A stretch of DNA of 64,000 nt from Oreocharis arfaki (Eukaryota > Chordata > Aves > Passeriformes > Paramythiidae): assembly GCA_013398015.1 (NCBI GenBank), contig VZRR01011363.1, forward strand, positions 1 to 64,000. The letters are read 5' to 3'. Position 1 is the stretch's first letter. Each line of letters begins with the position of its first letter. The notes under the pieces are model-generated. The model made no database searches and was not told where the DNA came from. It was given only the letters and a program-made list of their open reading frames with translations. This document shows positions 12,660-24,625 of this stretch, piece by piece. The translations under genes were made by a program, and so were the position numbers.

Positions 12660-12747
12660 ATGAGTGGCTGTAGGAAGCGGTGTAAGCGGGAAATATTGAA
12701 ATTTGCCCAGTACCTTCTCAGGCTAATCACAGGTTCTCTTCACACAG
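12660..12747 (+). CDS. KCNIP4: Alternative coding first exon of Kv channel-interacting protein 4 (KChIP4), partial CDS
   Basis: KChIPs are EF-hand calcium sensors that bind the N-terminus of Kv4 potassium channels and set their surface expression and gating; isoforms differ in the N-terminus through alternative first exons. This exon encodes 29 residues, starting MSGCRKRCKR and ending LITGSLHT, plus one base of the next codon. It has the same length and layout as the KChIP1b N-terminus: MSGC.KRCK, then KFAQ, then LITG. The phase-1 end (G) suits an Asp codon at the start of the shared KChIP core (D-S-V-E-D-E-L in KChIP4). The donor CAG|GTAATG is at 12748. The start is supported by A at -3, an in-frame TGA at 12570 and the adjacent CpG island. 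Cys4 and Cys8 could be palmitoylated, and residues 11-27 could form an amphipathic helix; both are inference. KCNIP4 is favoured over KCNIP1 because of ArgLys-CysLysArg-Glu and Ser-Leu-His-Thr, and because a very long intron follows. The paralogue is not proven. The EF-hand exons are not in the window. Confidence 0.85.
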
Positions 12748-12753
12748 GTAATG

Positions 12754-15700
12754 ACTGTTTTTCTCTGTAGTCGAGCTGTTCAGCATGATAACAAGAGAAT
12801 TGCCTAAGGATAATACAGGGTTGTCATTGTTTTATATTATCATTCCTTTCATCTTATAAATAATAATAAAAGAAGATCTGTGAACTACTTGGTGGCTGAG
12901 CATAATGAAAACAGAGCATAATCTGATGTTACAGTGTTAAGAGAGTCTGATATTCTCTAAGCTTTTACACACAGGAACCCAAATCGGAATGTCAGTGTAC
13001 ATGCTTCCGCCTGTCCACCTGTATGTGTTAAAGGTACTGCAGAGAGGATACATTGGTCAAAAAGGATGAATCTTACGGTTTTTATTTTCACTGTTTCTTG
13101 ACCGATTTATTTTGACAAGCACACTACATTCTTTTTCTTGGAGGCTTGGTTTTGCTTATCTAAAGATGTAAATCAGCTGCAAACTGTCAATGTGATGTTA
13201 TAGTATCTTGTAGGAAATTTTAAGTAACACTTGTGCTTTGCCCTTAAGGAATTTGAAACATAGTGGTTGTCAATATTCCTTAGGTAATTTTTTTCTGTAA
13301 CCTTGGACGAAGTGTGCAGTATCAGAGAGGGTTTCTAAAATAGGCTGAGCAGATGCTGTAGTTTTCTTCTTATCACTTTGGAAAATATACTTTTCTCACA
13401 ATTCAGCATTTTATGGCTATTTATGATAAATTACATGATACCATTCTGTATTTATGAAATATAATTGTGCTTCTTTCTAGACTTCAGTTACTTTTTTTTT
13501 CCCTTTCAGAGCTGCGAGTCCAACATCAGCAGATAATATCCACTTATACCAACACAATTGTTGAGAATTAAAAGCCATTTATTTAGAGTCATCTGAAAGT
13601 TTCAGCTGGTTATTTTTGTTTTTTGGGTAGTGGTGTGTTGGTTATTTGTGTTTTTTGTTTTGGCACAGATGAAGAGATTTGAGAGCAAAGTTGACTCTTC
13701 AGTAATAACTGGAGGAATCAATGCATGCAATTAATCAGATTTGGTGTTACAATGCTCTAAGGGTCATAGCATAAATACTGGCAATGTGTACTTTATAGGA
13801 TGCTCGTAACTTATGGAAATCTGACATAGCTTTTTAATAACTTTTAGTATCTGGTAACAGAATTTCCCTGCCTTTATTTTCTCTATCATTCCTAGTCTAT
13901 CGTAGTTTCTCTTTTGTGAATTGCATCAATTCAGATTTCTCTGAAAACACTGGCTTCTTGCTCCCGTGGGTTGCTATGGAAATTAAATAATATATGATAC
14001 AAGAAGAAAGATGTGTTAGAAATTCATACCAATACTCTTTTCACAAAGTCATCCGAGCTTTTCCTTTCCTATCTAGTGAATGATGCACACACTACGCTAT
14101 TTTTCAGACTGACATTTGTGCTGCAGCCTTTCTGAGCTCACAATTTAAAACCGTTTTCAAGACTTGCTGTGGATACTGATTCATATGCTATCAATAAAGT
14201 TCTTCTATTTGTAATTAAGCAGCACATTTTCAATGATAAAAAGCCGAGTGGAGTGGCCTCAAACGTGTTTCCTTTAACGCAAGCAAGCAAAAAATCCCCA
14301 CTCTTAGGAAGAGCTGAGATACTTCCTAGGAAATTTTCAGTTTGTTTTTACTACAGGTAATGGTATCTTACTACTCTTACTAAGCTAATAGACTTCATCA
14401 TGTTCAAATGATGTGGCAAATGAGATCAAGATAATGTGATAACACCTGAAATGCCAAGGGAGGTAGAGCTCCACTATTAAGCTCTTGTATAGCCCAGTCC
14501 TACCCAATAACCCTAACTGTTGCAAACTGCTTAGTGATCACCCTGGAGAATCTAATCCATAATTAATTCTTTTGATAGTTAGTTGATAATTAATGAGGAT
14601 GAATGAGAAAGTCTAGTGGAAAGTGTTAGAAAGTTATACTTTGTATATTAAAGATACCGCTGTTTCCATCTTGAGCATTCAGAAATTTAGGATAGGTATC
14701 AGAAACATAGAAGTGTGCTTATTTAACTTCTTAGAAGCAGGCAATCTCCTCACCCAAGTGACCAATTAATTTCAAAGTGTAAATGTTTACTAAGGAGCAC
14801 AATGGTGAACATAATTTAATTTCCTTGTTGGTATGATTTGGCCTCTAGTTTCGTTTTCAGGTGTTCCTTAATGTTTAAATTATGCTAAATAGTTTGGAAC
14901 TACGCATTCTTGAAAGTACTTGCACTGAGTCTAATCCATCCCTTCTTTCTGTATGGATAGGCATGTTGAATATATACTTTATCTACACTTTGGTACAAGC
15001 TCTGCTGCAGCTGGTGTGATTACATTGATCAGAAACACAAAACAAAGTGGTGTAGGAGGGAGACTGGGTTTATTGGCTATGGGCCCAGCTAAGGAGTCAC
15101 TGTTGATTACTGGTTTTATAGCTTGTGTTTCATAACCATTTATAGCTCTACAGACCTGTTCTGTGGTAAATCTGAATGTTTAAAATAAAAACAATTTCAT
15201 ATAGCTGTCTGTAATCATATATAAGCATGGACTTGTGCTTAATAGTCAACTCAGCTGGAACCAATATTAATGAAACTACTCCCTTGCCTGAAGGTAAATG
15301 GTGCATAAATCTTTACTATGGGTTTTAAGTGGCAGTCTCTGCATGAATACATCCAGATGTCTCTCAATTTTTTTTACAGCAAGTCACTGTGATTGATAGC
15401 AAAATATAGTGAAAAGGAATAGTCTTTTAAACAAAGTTTTTAATTTTCAATGATTTCTGTTATATAGTAAGTTGATGTGTTTCCACAGGTGAATATATAC
15501 TCCCTCAAATGCTTGAAGATGGCAAACCAAATGTCATACCAATTGCTACTTTTTTGCCTCCTGCCTCTTGACTTTCAAGCAGCTGGTCTTTGAAACACTG
15601 TCGTAAAATCTTGGCACTGCTTCAAGAATGTTTTAGGTTTTGGATGCAACATGGATTTGCATATTATAAATAACAAAAATCATTGTGAGACCAAGAAGTA

Positions 15701-16100
15701 GGTCACAGATTATTTTAAAATGGAGGAAAAGTGATTTCAGAGCAATGACTAGGAAATTTTTTTTAACTGTCACATCTAATAAAGTATGGGGATTAAAAAG
15801 ATGATAGAACCAAAACGGTCATTGAATTCAGTGGTAAATTTTCACAATTATGTCCCTTTCAGGCATGTTTTTATTAAATGCCTGGTAAGACCTATTAGGT
15901 GTCATATAGGAGGTCAGGTTTACAGGACAGATTCAAACTCCCAGTTAGCATATATGTATACAGGGAATGAAGGAAGTGGAGAACAACCCTGGCTGTGAAA
16001 TTGGACTCTCTCCAACAAACTGAAGTTATCTCACTCTTTTAGGCTTTTGTAGATTAAGTTATGGATTGGTGTCAGGTTTTTTGACTTTTTTAGATTTTCT
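12754..16100 (+). other. Intronic stretch without recognisable elements
   Basis: AT-rich sequence with no repeat family, RNA or exon that can be supported. Open frames of 60-70 codons (14169, 14953 and 15786) are within chance expectation and match nothing known. Confidence 0.55.
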
Positions 16101-16526
16101 GGAGGTTTTGTTTGTTTGTTTTGGAATACTAAGATTGATGAAACTCATGTAAAGTAGCACTTACCGAAGGCTTCATATTTTTCTTAGGTTAAAAAAAAAA
16201 TCAAACCAATTAGTGAATGTGGGTTGTACTTTTTGATGGCGTGTTCTTTGATAAAACAGATTACCAAAGGTAATATCTAGTCCTACATTTTGCCTTTCTT
16301 TGCACAGAAATGTTTTCTGGCCTACTGCCAAGAGGAATATATCATCTGAGCATAGATGTGGGAGGCCTCACAACTGTGCTTCTCTGACTGTCCTAGTTCA
16401 TGTGCCTATTGCTGCCAAAGTCTGAGACTGTTTAGGACAGTAGTTTATTCTGAATTCTTTCAAGGGCTGCTCCTTGGTAAATCAAAGAGGAATCACCTTT
16501 TTTTGAATGCAGGTTGCCATATTCTC
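16101..16526 (+). repeat. Inverted repeat, left arm (~420 bp)
   Basis: This block matches the reverse complement of 19248-19670 almost end to end, estimated by eye at about 90% identity. It includes a perfect stretch of about 55 bases around 16137-16191 and another from about 16309 to 16353. Both arms include a (GTTT)n edge and end at GAATGCAGGTT. It may be an interspersed repeat present in two opposite copies or an inverted duplication; the family is not recognised. No target-site duplication or terminal inverted repeat was found by eye. Confidence 0.9.
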
Positions 16527-19247
16527 TTAAATTCTATGGTAAATAATGTGGGAAGTAGAACAACTTAAAAGACAAAAATTATCCAAAATATCAAAATAAT
16601 CTTAAAAAATGTGAGACAAAAAGAGCAGATAAAAAGACTGTTCCTCTTTTTATACAAACAGGATATAACATAAAATTATATTAAAAGGACCTTTTAGTTT
16701 GAAGATATCATGGAAAAGCTAAAATGTCAACATTCATAAGAAAACATAGTTTTAATGTGTTTCCAGATGCCTTTTTTGTTGAAAATATTGCTGAATCACT
16801 GAAATTTTTCTTTTTTGTTATTTAATACAATATCAGTATTATTCATGAACCTAATTAGTCTTTTTTCATTTATTTTTAATAGGAAAGAATTCCAGATGCA
16901 AGGTCGGCATCTCTTGGCTGTTGCCTGTGAGGTAGTTTGAACCTCTGGGGTTTCGGAAACTTTCGCTATACAGAGGTGCAATGTTCTCTCTGTGTATAAT
17001 TTCACAAGTTCCAATGTGCAAGAGTGAAATATTTGCCATGTCCTGTTTAGCGAAAGAAGTCTCTTTAATTTAAGAGAAACCAATCCAGATTTTATTTGAA
17101 ATTCTGCATTGTCCTTTATGGTCACTCAATTTCCTGATCAAGGTTGGCGACTTTTGCGGGTGCTGTTTTGGTATTCAGCTACTTCTGAGGGGAATCCCTT
17201 CAGTGGAAGGTATGGTAGATACCGAATGCCAGCAACGTGGGATTTTGAGTAGGTTTCGTATACTAGCTGACAGAGGTGCCTTAGTATGAAACAGCAGACA
17301 TTGAGAGAGAAATATCAGAAAAAATATCAACCAACCAAAAACTCCCCTAACTTTTTTTTTTTTTTTTTGGTTGTTGTTTAAGTACTCATGTTAAATATAT
17401 TAGTTGAATTTTGCCTGAGTCCTCCTGCAATATTTCTAGGGTTTTTTGTTTATTGCATTGTGGAGTACCTGGCTTTTGGAAACACTTTTATTTTATATTA
17501 CGCTCTCCCTGTATATATTATCACTCCAGTAGGCTTTTTATTTAGAATAGGCTGTAGTACAGACAGTGCTCTGAGACAAAACACCAAGATATATTGAACT
17601 TAGGAGCAGGCAATGTGAAACATATTCTGGGAGAAGCTGAGAATGCCTTAACTTAATGCACTTATGATGCATTCTGCTTCAAATTGGAGAAAATTAAAAA
17701 TATTTATTTTGTTCCCTCAAAAAATCAATCTTACCTGTATGCCTCTAACATGCTGCAGACTTACTGTGAATTTTCAGCAGTTTTGTAGAAAATTGCTCAG
17801 ATTTCAAGTAATATAAATTGTTAGAAAATGTCTTACAATAAATTACAGTTAATCACTCAAAAATTATAAATTTTTCCCTCTTCAGAAATGGGTCTACATA
17901 GACTGCCTTTGCTCTTTCTGTTTTGCAGCTCAGTGTTGTGCAAAAAGTTTCAACTTCAAGTTTTATAATCCTGCATATTCGAGATAGACTGAATTTCATG
18001 GATGCGTGAAGCAGTAGTGGATGTCTTGAAGTGGGGCATCTAAAGGCAATACCCTAATCTTTAAACATATTCTCCTGAATATGTTTGAATATTTTACTTG
18101 GCCCATGTTTTTAGACGTGAACTCCATCATATAACCTATTTAAAGAAGATTTTTTTCCAGATCCTTCTGAAAGAGCCTTCATTTAAGTCTTAAGGCTTCT
18201 TATGGTGTGTTAATTGGAAAAGGACAAAGATACCATGCTGCATACCATTTCTGTTGAAAAAATTGAGGTTTTACTCTCTCATTCCAAATCTGAATCTTAA
18301 TTATAATGAAAGATACAGTTCATCTTCTCTTGCAAATGACACATTGGAAAAGCATCCTGTAGTCATCCTTAGTGATCTTCCTTTTGTAAGTCCTGTGTTC
18401 TGTACTGCTGTTGTTAAGAGTCCAAACTAATGATGCCATTTATAAAGATGGTGTTAAATATTCAGCTGCATTTGGGACACAGCACTTGATATTATGTTTA
18501 AAAATATTCTTAAAGGAACTCTTAGAAAGTTACCGAATCATTCAGAGAGAGTGTTTGCAAATGGCAGCATTAAGACTGTCTCAGCCTTGTGCAATATAAT
18601 ACATTTCTTCACTCTGTGTGTACTTTTCATTTAACCATTGTACAGAGCAACTTGGAGTATAGAAACAGCAAGGAGCAGGATATATATTTGGATTAGAAAT
18701 TTGGCTGCAAACAGAAATAAATACAATCTTGGAATGTACAGACTGGTTTTTTGGTTGTTATGTTTTTGTTCCTTTTGTAGGGACTTTCTACTGTAGATAG
18801 ATATTGTGCAATGATTCTCAAAAGCAGTAAAATGTCAGATAAAGTTTGATGTAGTGTAAAGTCAAGTGGTACATCCTGGGCAAAATGAGCTTTATGTCTG
18901 AATGAATAGGCGGTGAGCTTACTATTACTGGCCAGAAAGGAAACCCTGGGGCTGATAAACACGTGAAATTCCTTACTAAAGGGTGTTGTAAGTGCAAAAA
19001 GTTATGCACGAGTCCAGAGGGACCAGCTAGGCAAGGAGCTGGAAAACAAACCTGTTAGGAGACACTATCTAGATTAAATATGTAAGAATTTCCCTGAGAT
19101 GAAAAAAGTCCATGGCTGTGAAAGTGTTAGGGGAAAATGTTCAAAGTGCTTCTTCTGTTTCTCATTTTCACTGATAGCTATTGGTGAAGACCGGATGTTG
19201 AGCTACATGGATCCTTAGTCTGAACCAATACACTAGTTCCTATGTTT
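16527..19247 (+). other. Spacer between the inverted repeat arms
   Basis: About 2.7 kb of AT-rich intronic sequence with a T17 run near 17352. No coding, RNA or transposase sequence is recognisable. Minus-strand frames at 16796-17125 and 18693-18962 are not like any known protein. Confidence 0.5.
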
Positions 19248-19670
19248 TTATATTGGTAACCTGCATTCAAAAAAGGGGATTCCTCTTGCCAAGGAGCAGC
19301 CCTTGGAAGAATTCAGAATAAACTACTGCCCTAAGCAGTCTCGGACTTTTGGCAGCAATAGGTACGTGAACTAGGACAGTCAGAGGAGTACAGTTGTGAG
19401 GCCTTCCACACCTGTGCTCAGATGATATATTCCTCTTGGCAGTAGGCCAGAAAACATTTCTGTGCAAAGAAAGGCAAAATGTAGGACTAGATATTACCTT
19501 TGGTAATCTGTTTTATCAAAGAATATGCCATCAAAAAGTAAAACCTGCATTCACTAATTAGTTTAGGGCTTTTTAACCTAAGAAAAATATGAAGCCTTCG
19601 GTAAGTGCTACTTTACATGAGTTTCATCAATCTCGATACTTAAAAACAAACAAACAAACAAAAAACCCCC
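19248..19670 (-). repeat. Inverted repeat, right arm (~420 bp)
   Basis: Reverse-complement partner of 16101-16526. On the minus strand it reads from the (GTTT)n edge at 19670 down to the CATTC at about 19263. Differences from the left arm are scattered substitutions and small indels, for example a 4-5-base difference near 19280. Transcripts crossing both arms could fold into a long hairpin. Confidence 0.9.
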
Positions 19671-22600
19671 ATAAAGTCAAAATAAACTTCTCTGGGGTCA
19701 GGATGTTATCACTGCTTCAAACAATGGTAGAGTATCACAGTTCAGCAGCTGAAAGTCTGCCTCTTTTTGTTCTCAGCTAAGTGATCTCTCCTGAACACCT
19801 TCCTGCAATCGCCAGAAGTTTAAAACAGATAGTTTACATGGAGTTATAAACTGAATATGAAGTCAAATGAAATAGTTTTTCAGACAGTGTTTTACAGCGT
19901 ACTAATAAGAGTTACTAAATAATGTGGTTTTTGATATCTTGGGTTTGTTAGGCTTCACAATGGAGTAACCTTAGGATAAGTTCTATGAGCTAGTCCATAG
20001 GAAAGCATGTGTGTATATACTTTTTTTTTGCTGTCGTCTTAGATACCCTGAAAAGGGATTAGAAACTCTAGTGATGTGAGAAAAGATGAGTATGTAACAT
20101 CTAAAGCAGGGCTAGCTAGGGAAGATGCATGCATCCTATCAGTATCAGTGTCAATAGCTGATCATTCAAATGAAGGTTTTAAAACCCCAGTATTTTTGGA
20201 CCTGCTTCATGGTTTTATTTGTGGGAGTTAAGGGAAAGATGTAAGCTAGGAATGAAAATGAGAAACCATTACAATCTCATTCACTCAAATATGATGATAT
20301 ATGTATGTACATTAGTGACTGCAGTAATAATGTGTATTTTAGCTGTTAGTTTCATGAATGGCCGTTCTTTCCAAACTGGGATAACCACATGTTCATTCTT
20401 ACCAGTCTGCAAGCGCTGTCTTAAATGTGAACCTGTGTTAACAGAAAATGTTTTCCCTTTTGGATTGTTTAATTTTTGAATGCTGTAAGAACATTAGAGA
20501 TAGATGATGGCCAATTCAATACCATGTTTGGGTATGAAGTTAATGGCCAATCGGGAAAATGGCAGTGATACGTTGGCTTGGAAATATGTGGGCACTGAAC
20601 TAGCTGCTAACAGCACTTCAGTCTTTAACTGGTTGTTCTGTATGACTGGCTCTGATACAGCCAAATAGAAACAATAGAACTGATAAAACTTAACACTGCT
20701 TTGTGGCTGGTGAAAACCAATCTTACGTCCCATTAAACTGGCAGTCACCTGTTCATGGGCAGTAACAGTGATCTGGGTTGTCACACTGTTCTCTTTCCTG
20801 GTGTGGTGTGGAGTTCTTTACTTGCTTTACTGGGCTTTCAGACTGGATTAATTTGTAACATTTACAGTTTGTGTGTATAACCTAGTTAATTTAAATTCTG
20901 GTTATGGATTTCTATGTGTCTCTGAATTGGTTTGGATATTGTGAACTCTTCCTGTGAACTCTTCACTTGCCTCCTGTCTCTTCATGATGGCAGCCTGTCA
21001 TGGAAGACAATGCAATTCACTGCAATATTTCATTCATTTCCAAAATTACTGACTTCTGAAGTAATTTAAAATAAACAAATGAAAAACTGTCTGGGATTAA
21101 ACTTCCAAACTTTTCACTGCAAAAAGCTGTAGAAATTGGATAAATTCTTTTTTTTTTTTAAAAATTATCTAAGATACTACCTTTATTTTCTGTTTTTTAA
21201 GTGCAAATGTATGCCTTTGTATTTCTAACTGAAATCTGTAGCATGGCGCAAGTATATGTACACTTGGATATAGGGGGTTCACTGCCCTGAAATGCTTCAA
21301 CAAAATAAAAATTATTTAATTTTGTAAATTAAATGTCAGTAAAGCTTTTTAAAGCTCTGTGTGTGTGTCTAAGGGACCCTGCTACTGAGGGTTTCTGCTA
21401 ATATTTTGAACATTTTGAACGTACAACATATATTGATTATATTAGATTCCTGTAGTATTGAACTCAAACTTGTCATTAATTCTGCGTTTGATGTTCTATT
21501 CCAAATAATATAGATGCCATAATTTCATAAATTGTGTCATTACTGTTTCTTCAGAATACATAAACTGAAAATAAGCATATACAGTATTATTCTCTGTGTG
21601 TGTGTCAAATAGGCTCTTTAGCTTTTAAAACTGGTAACAATTTGATTTACCCTCTTGAACTTTTTATGGAGTGCCCATCTAGGCAGTGTGATTAATTTTA
21701 AATATAAATTAAAAATGTTTGGGATGGAGAGAAAAAAAAGTATGTTTTCATCAACACCCATACTTCATTAGTTTAAGAAATTGAATAAATCTGAAGAGGT
21801 ACTAGACTTTGTGTCTGTTAGTCTAGTTTTTATGAGCAGATTTGTAATTTTTTTAATACCTTTTGTGAGGCATGTGAATAAAATCAACATTTAGAATTTG
21901 TGCAGTGCAGACCTTTCTGTGACAGCTACTGTAAACTTCATTTAATTTCAGGGATGAAAGTGACAGTTGATCATTTATATTTGATTTTTAGTAATACTTG
22001 TAAAGGTCAGCAGAAAATAGATTCCTTAGTCAACTCTGAAAATAGGAATTAGACTTTTATATCATTTACTTCTCAAAAGTTTGTCCATAGATTCTGTAGT
22101 CTAATTGCTACATTTCATTACGTTAGTGGAAGAATTTCTTTTAAAATCCCAGGTCAGGTTTTCCCCTCAGATGAGTTCCTTGGAACAAGGACATGATGCG
22201 AGTTGGGGGGCTCTGGTGTCTGCAGCACTTAAGAAAGGAAAGTTGCTGATGAAATGTGGTGCTGACACACACAGATGCATCCAGCGTGGGGCCAAAAATT
22301 TAGGTTCATTTCTAATCAGTTAGAATACACATTGTATGGGTACGAACACCTAGGATAATCAGCTGTTGTTGATATATTTAGATTATCTTGGATTATGTAA
22401 AAAATATGATATTTACCTTTATAAAACTATGTATTTAAAATGTATAAGAACACCCAGTTTTAAACAAATCTCTCTTCTATACAATCTTAATTTTCAGTTA
22501 CAAGTTTTAAATGTGCTTAAATCACCATCTCTCATTTCAGGTACAATCAGTACTCTTACCATCTAATTCACTATCAGTGATGCCTGTGGAATCCACAGCA

Positions 22601-24171
22601 CAGTAAAATCGGCAGAGCTCTCTGTAGAAAATGCATCTGAAATTGCTTAATTACTGTAAATGTGAGTCTAATGATTATATATATTTAGTCAATTTCCCCA
22701 AATTATCACGTTTGTTCCCAGACATACAAATATTAAACACCAATGATAAGTTGCTTTTGAATTGCTGTACTGCAGTCTAACACAAGTTTTGTAAACTTTT
22801 TCCATTATCACTTCAGGAAAGGAGTTACAACATAAGAGAAATCTAAGGAATTGTCTTCGTGTGCAGATTTAATTGAAATCGAGTAAAACTGCTACACTGC
22901 AGAAGAATCAGAACTGAAGTAAGCTCATTTTAATTTAGCATAATTCATTTCTCAAGGAAATGAAACCAAATTCTATTTTAATTCTGAATGAGTGGGTCCC
23001 AACAGTGACTGAATTAATCTTAACTATTCCACCTTACTGATAATTAATAATTAAATTTCCTGAGTAGCCTATGTGCACAGCTCCTCAGGATTCCTGAAAA
23101 GGCATCAGGGCTTTTTAGTGAGGACAAGAAAATTTTTAATTTATTCAATCAGCTAATAAATTTTTGAAATGTAACCAAATGAAGAAAATTAGTTGTCAAG
23201 ACACAGAAAATTAGTTGATAAGTTGTCAATTAATGTCAAGAGAACAGAACATATATAATAGGACTTTAAGGAAATCCAAGAGCGAGGGTGAGGAGAGAGG
23301 ATGGAGGAGAAAGAAGAGCGCAAGTGACACTTATATATAAAAATGTGCGTTTATGCATGGCGTCTGATACCTCTATGTTATTGTGTACCAGATTCATCCT
23401 TGGTGTAAAGCTGCAGGCAAATCCGTAACAATGAAGAGTTTGGTCTGAGAGAAATATTTAATGGACAGCATGGTGTCATGTCTTAACTCTCAGCATTCTG
23501 AACCTGTAACATCGAAGGCAAAATTTTTCAGAAATACATTGTAGAAATATTTATTCCTTCAAAAATGGACTGATTTTTGAGTCCATTGAGTTACAGCAGT
23601 AATTGAAATCCATGTTGGGGAGGACATAGATGATGGTGGCTGACAGTCACTGCTCACTTTCAGTTTGATGTGTCTGTTACCCTGACTGCTGGTTTTGGAA
23701 GTTTCATTGCTATTCAGGCACTGTCCCTCTTGCCATACACAGGTGAATTTAAGTGCCGCAACATCCCCCACGTTCACGTTCACAATGCTCTGAAACTTTA
23801 ATGCTGAGTGACAGATGGGAATAGAAACAGCAGGGCATTCCTGCCCCTGTGAAGACTTTCCAGATGAAGTGCTTGAAGCTCCTCAAATAACTGCTGTAGT
23901 CTATTGTGAGAAACTAATTGGATTGTATGTATTGCTTACAGGAAGTTCTGGACTGATCTATTAAATTACCTGCCTGTTGTCTGTATAGTATCGTACTGTG
24001 ACAGTAATTGAAATGTCATCCTGTTGAGACAGTGTAGGACTAAGACCAGTTCTTTCATGACTAGTCTGCTGAGATCTTTTCATCAATCAAGTTGTACCAT
24101 ATAGCAAAAAGATGTTCTTTTTCATCAAAGAGGAAACTACCCTTCAAAATGTAATAAGAGTTCTTGTAAAT
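19671..24171 (+). other. Intronic stretch, mostly featureless
   Basis: This is AT-rich sequence. A 13-bp tandem duplication (TGTGAACTCTTCC) lies near 20938-20963, and T runs lie near 20022 and 21148. Two weak coding-like relics are described under findings: an Ig-domain-like frame at 22532-22650 and a minus-strand frame at 23559-23883. Neither is strong enough to call a gene. Confidence 0.5.
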
Positions 24172-24625
24172 ATCCTGGAGTGGGTCTAGCTGAGGGTGAC
24201 AAAGATGATTAAGGGACTGGAGCATCTCTCTTACGAGGAAAGGCTGAGGGAGCTGGGTCTGTGCAGCCTCAGGAAGAGACAACTGAGAGGGGACCTCATC
24301 AATGTCTGTAAGAAGGGAGGGTGTCAGGAGGACAGAGCCAGGCTCTGCTCAGTGCTGCCAAGCTATAGGACAAGAGGCACTGAGCAGAAAATAATGCCCG
24401 GGAAGTTCCACCAGAACATGGGGAAGGACTTCTTTACTGTGCATGTGACTGCACATGGAACAGGTTGCTCAGAGAGGTTGTGGAGTCTCCCACACTGGAG
24501 ATATTCAGGAACTGTCTGGATGCAATCCTGTGCCTTGGGTTCTGGGATGACCCTGCTTGAGCAGGGAGGTTGGACCACATGGCCCACTGGTTCCTCCCAA
24601 CCTGATTCATTCTGTGATCCATCTT
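24172..24625 (+). mobile_element. CR1 LINE fragment, ORF2 C-terminus and 3' end
   Basis: The + strand reads the end of the CR1 ORF2 protein, with GLEHLSYEERLRELGL near the start, then RGDLI, KGGC and RTRG, as in the region after the reverse transcriptase. It then continues into the CR1 3' region (AGGTTGGACCACATGGCCCACTGGTTCCTCCCAACCTGATTCATTCTGTGAT; written here only as landmarks at 24566-24618). It is 5'-truncated, the usual outcome of CR1 insertion. Frameshifts and in-frame changes show it is inactive. The 143-codon open frame at 24196-24627 is this element and not a host gene. Confidence 0.95.
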
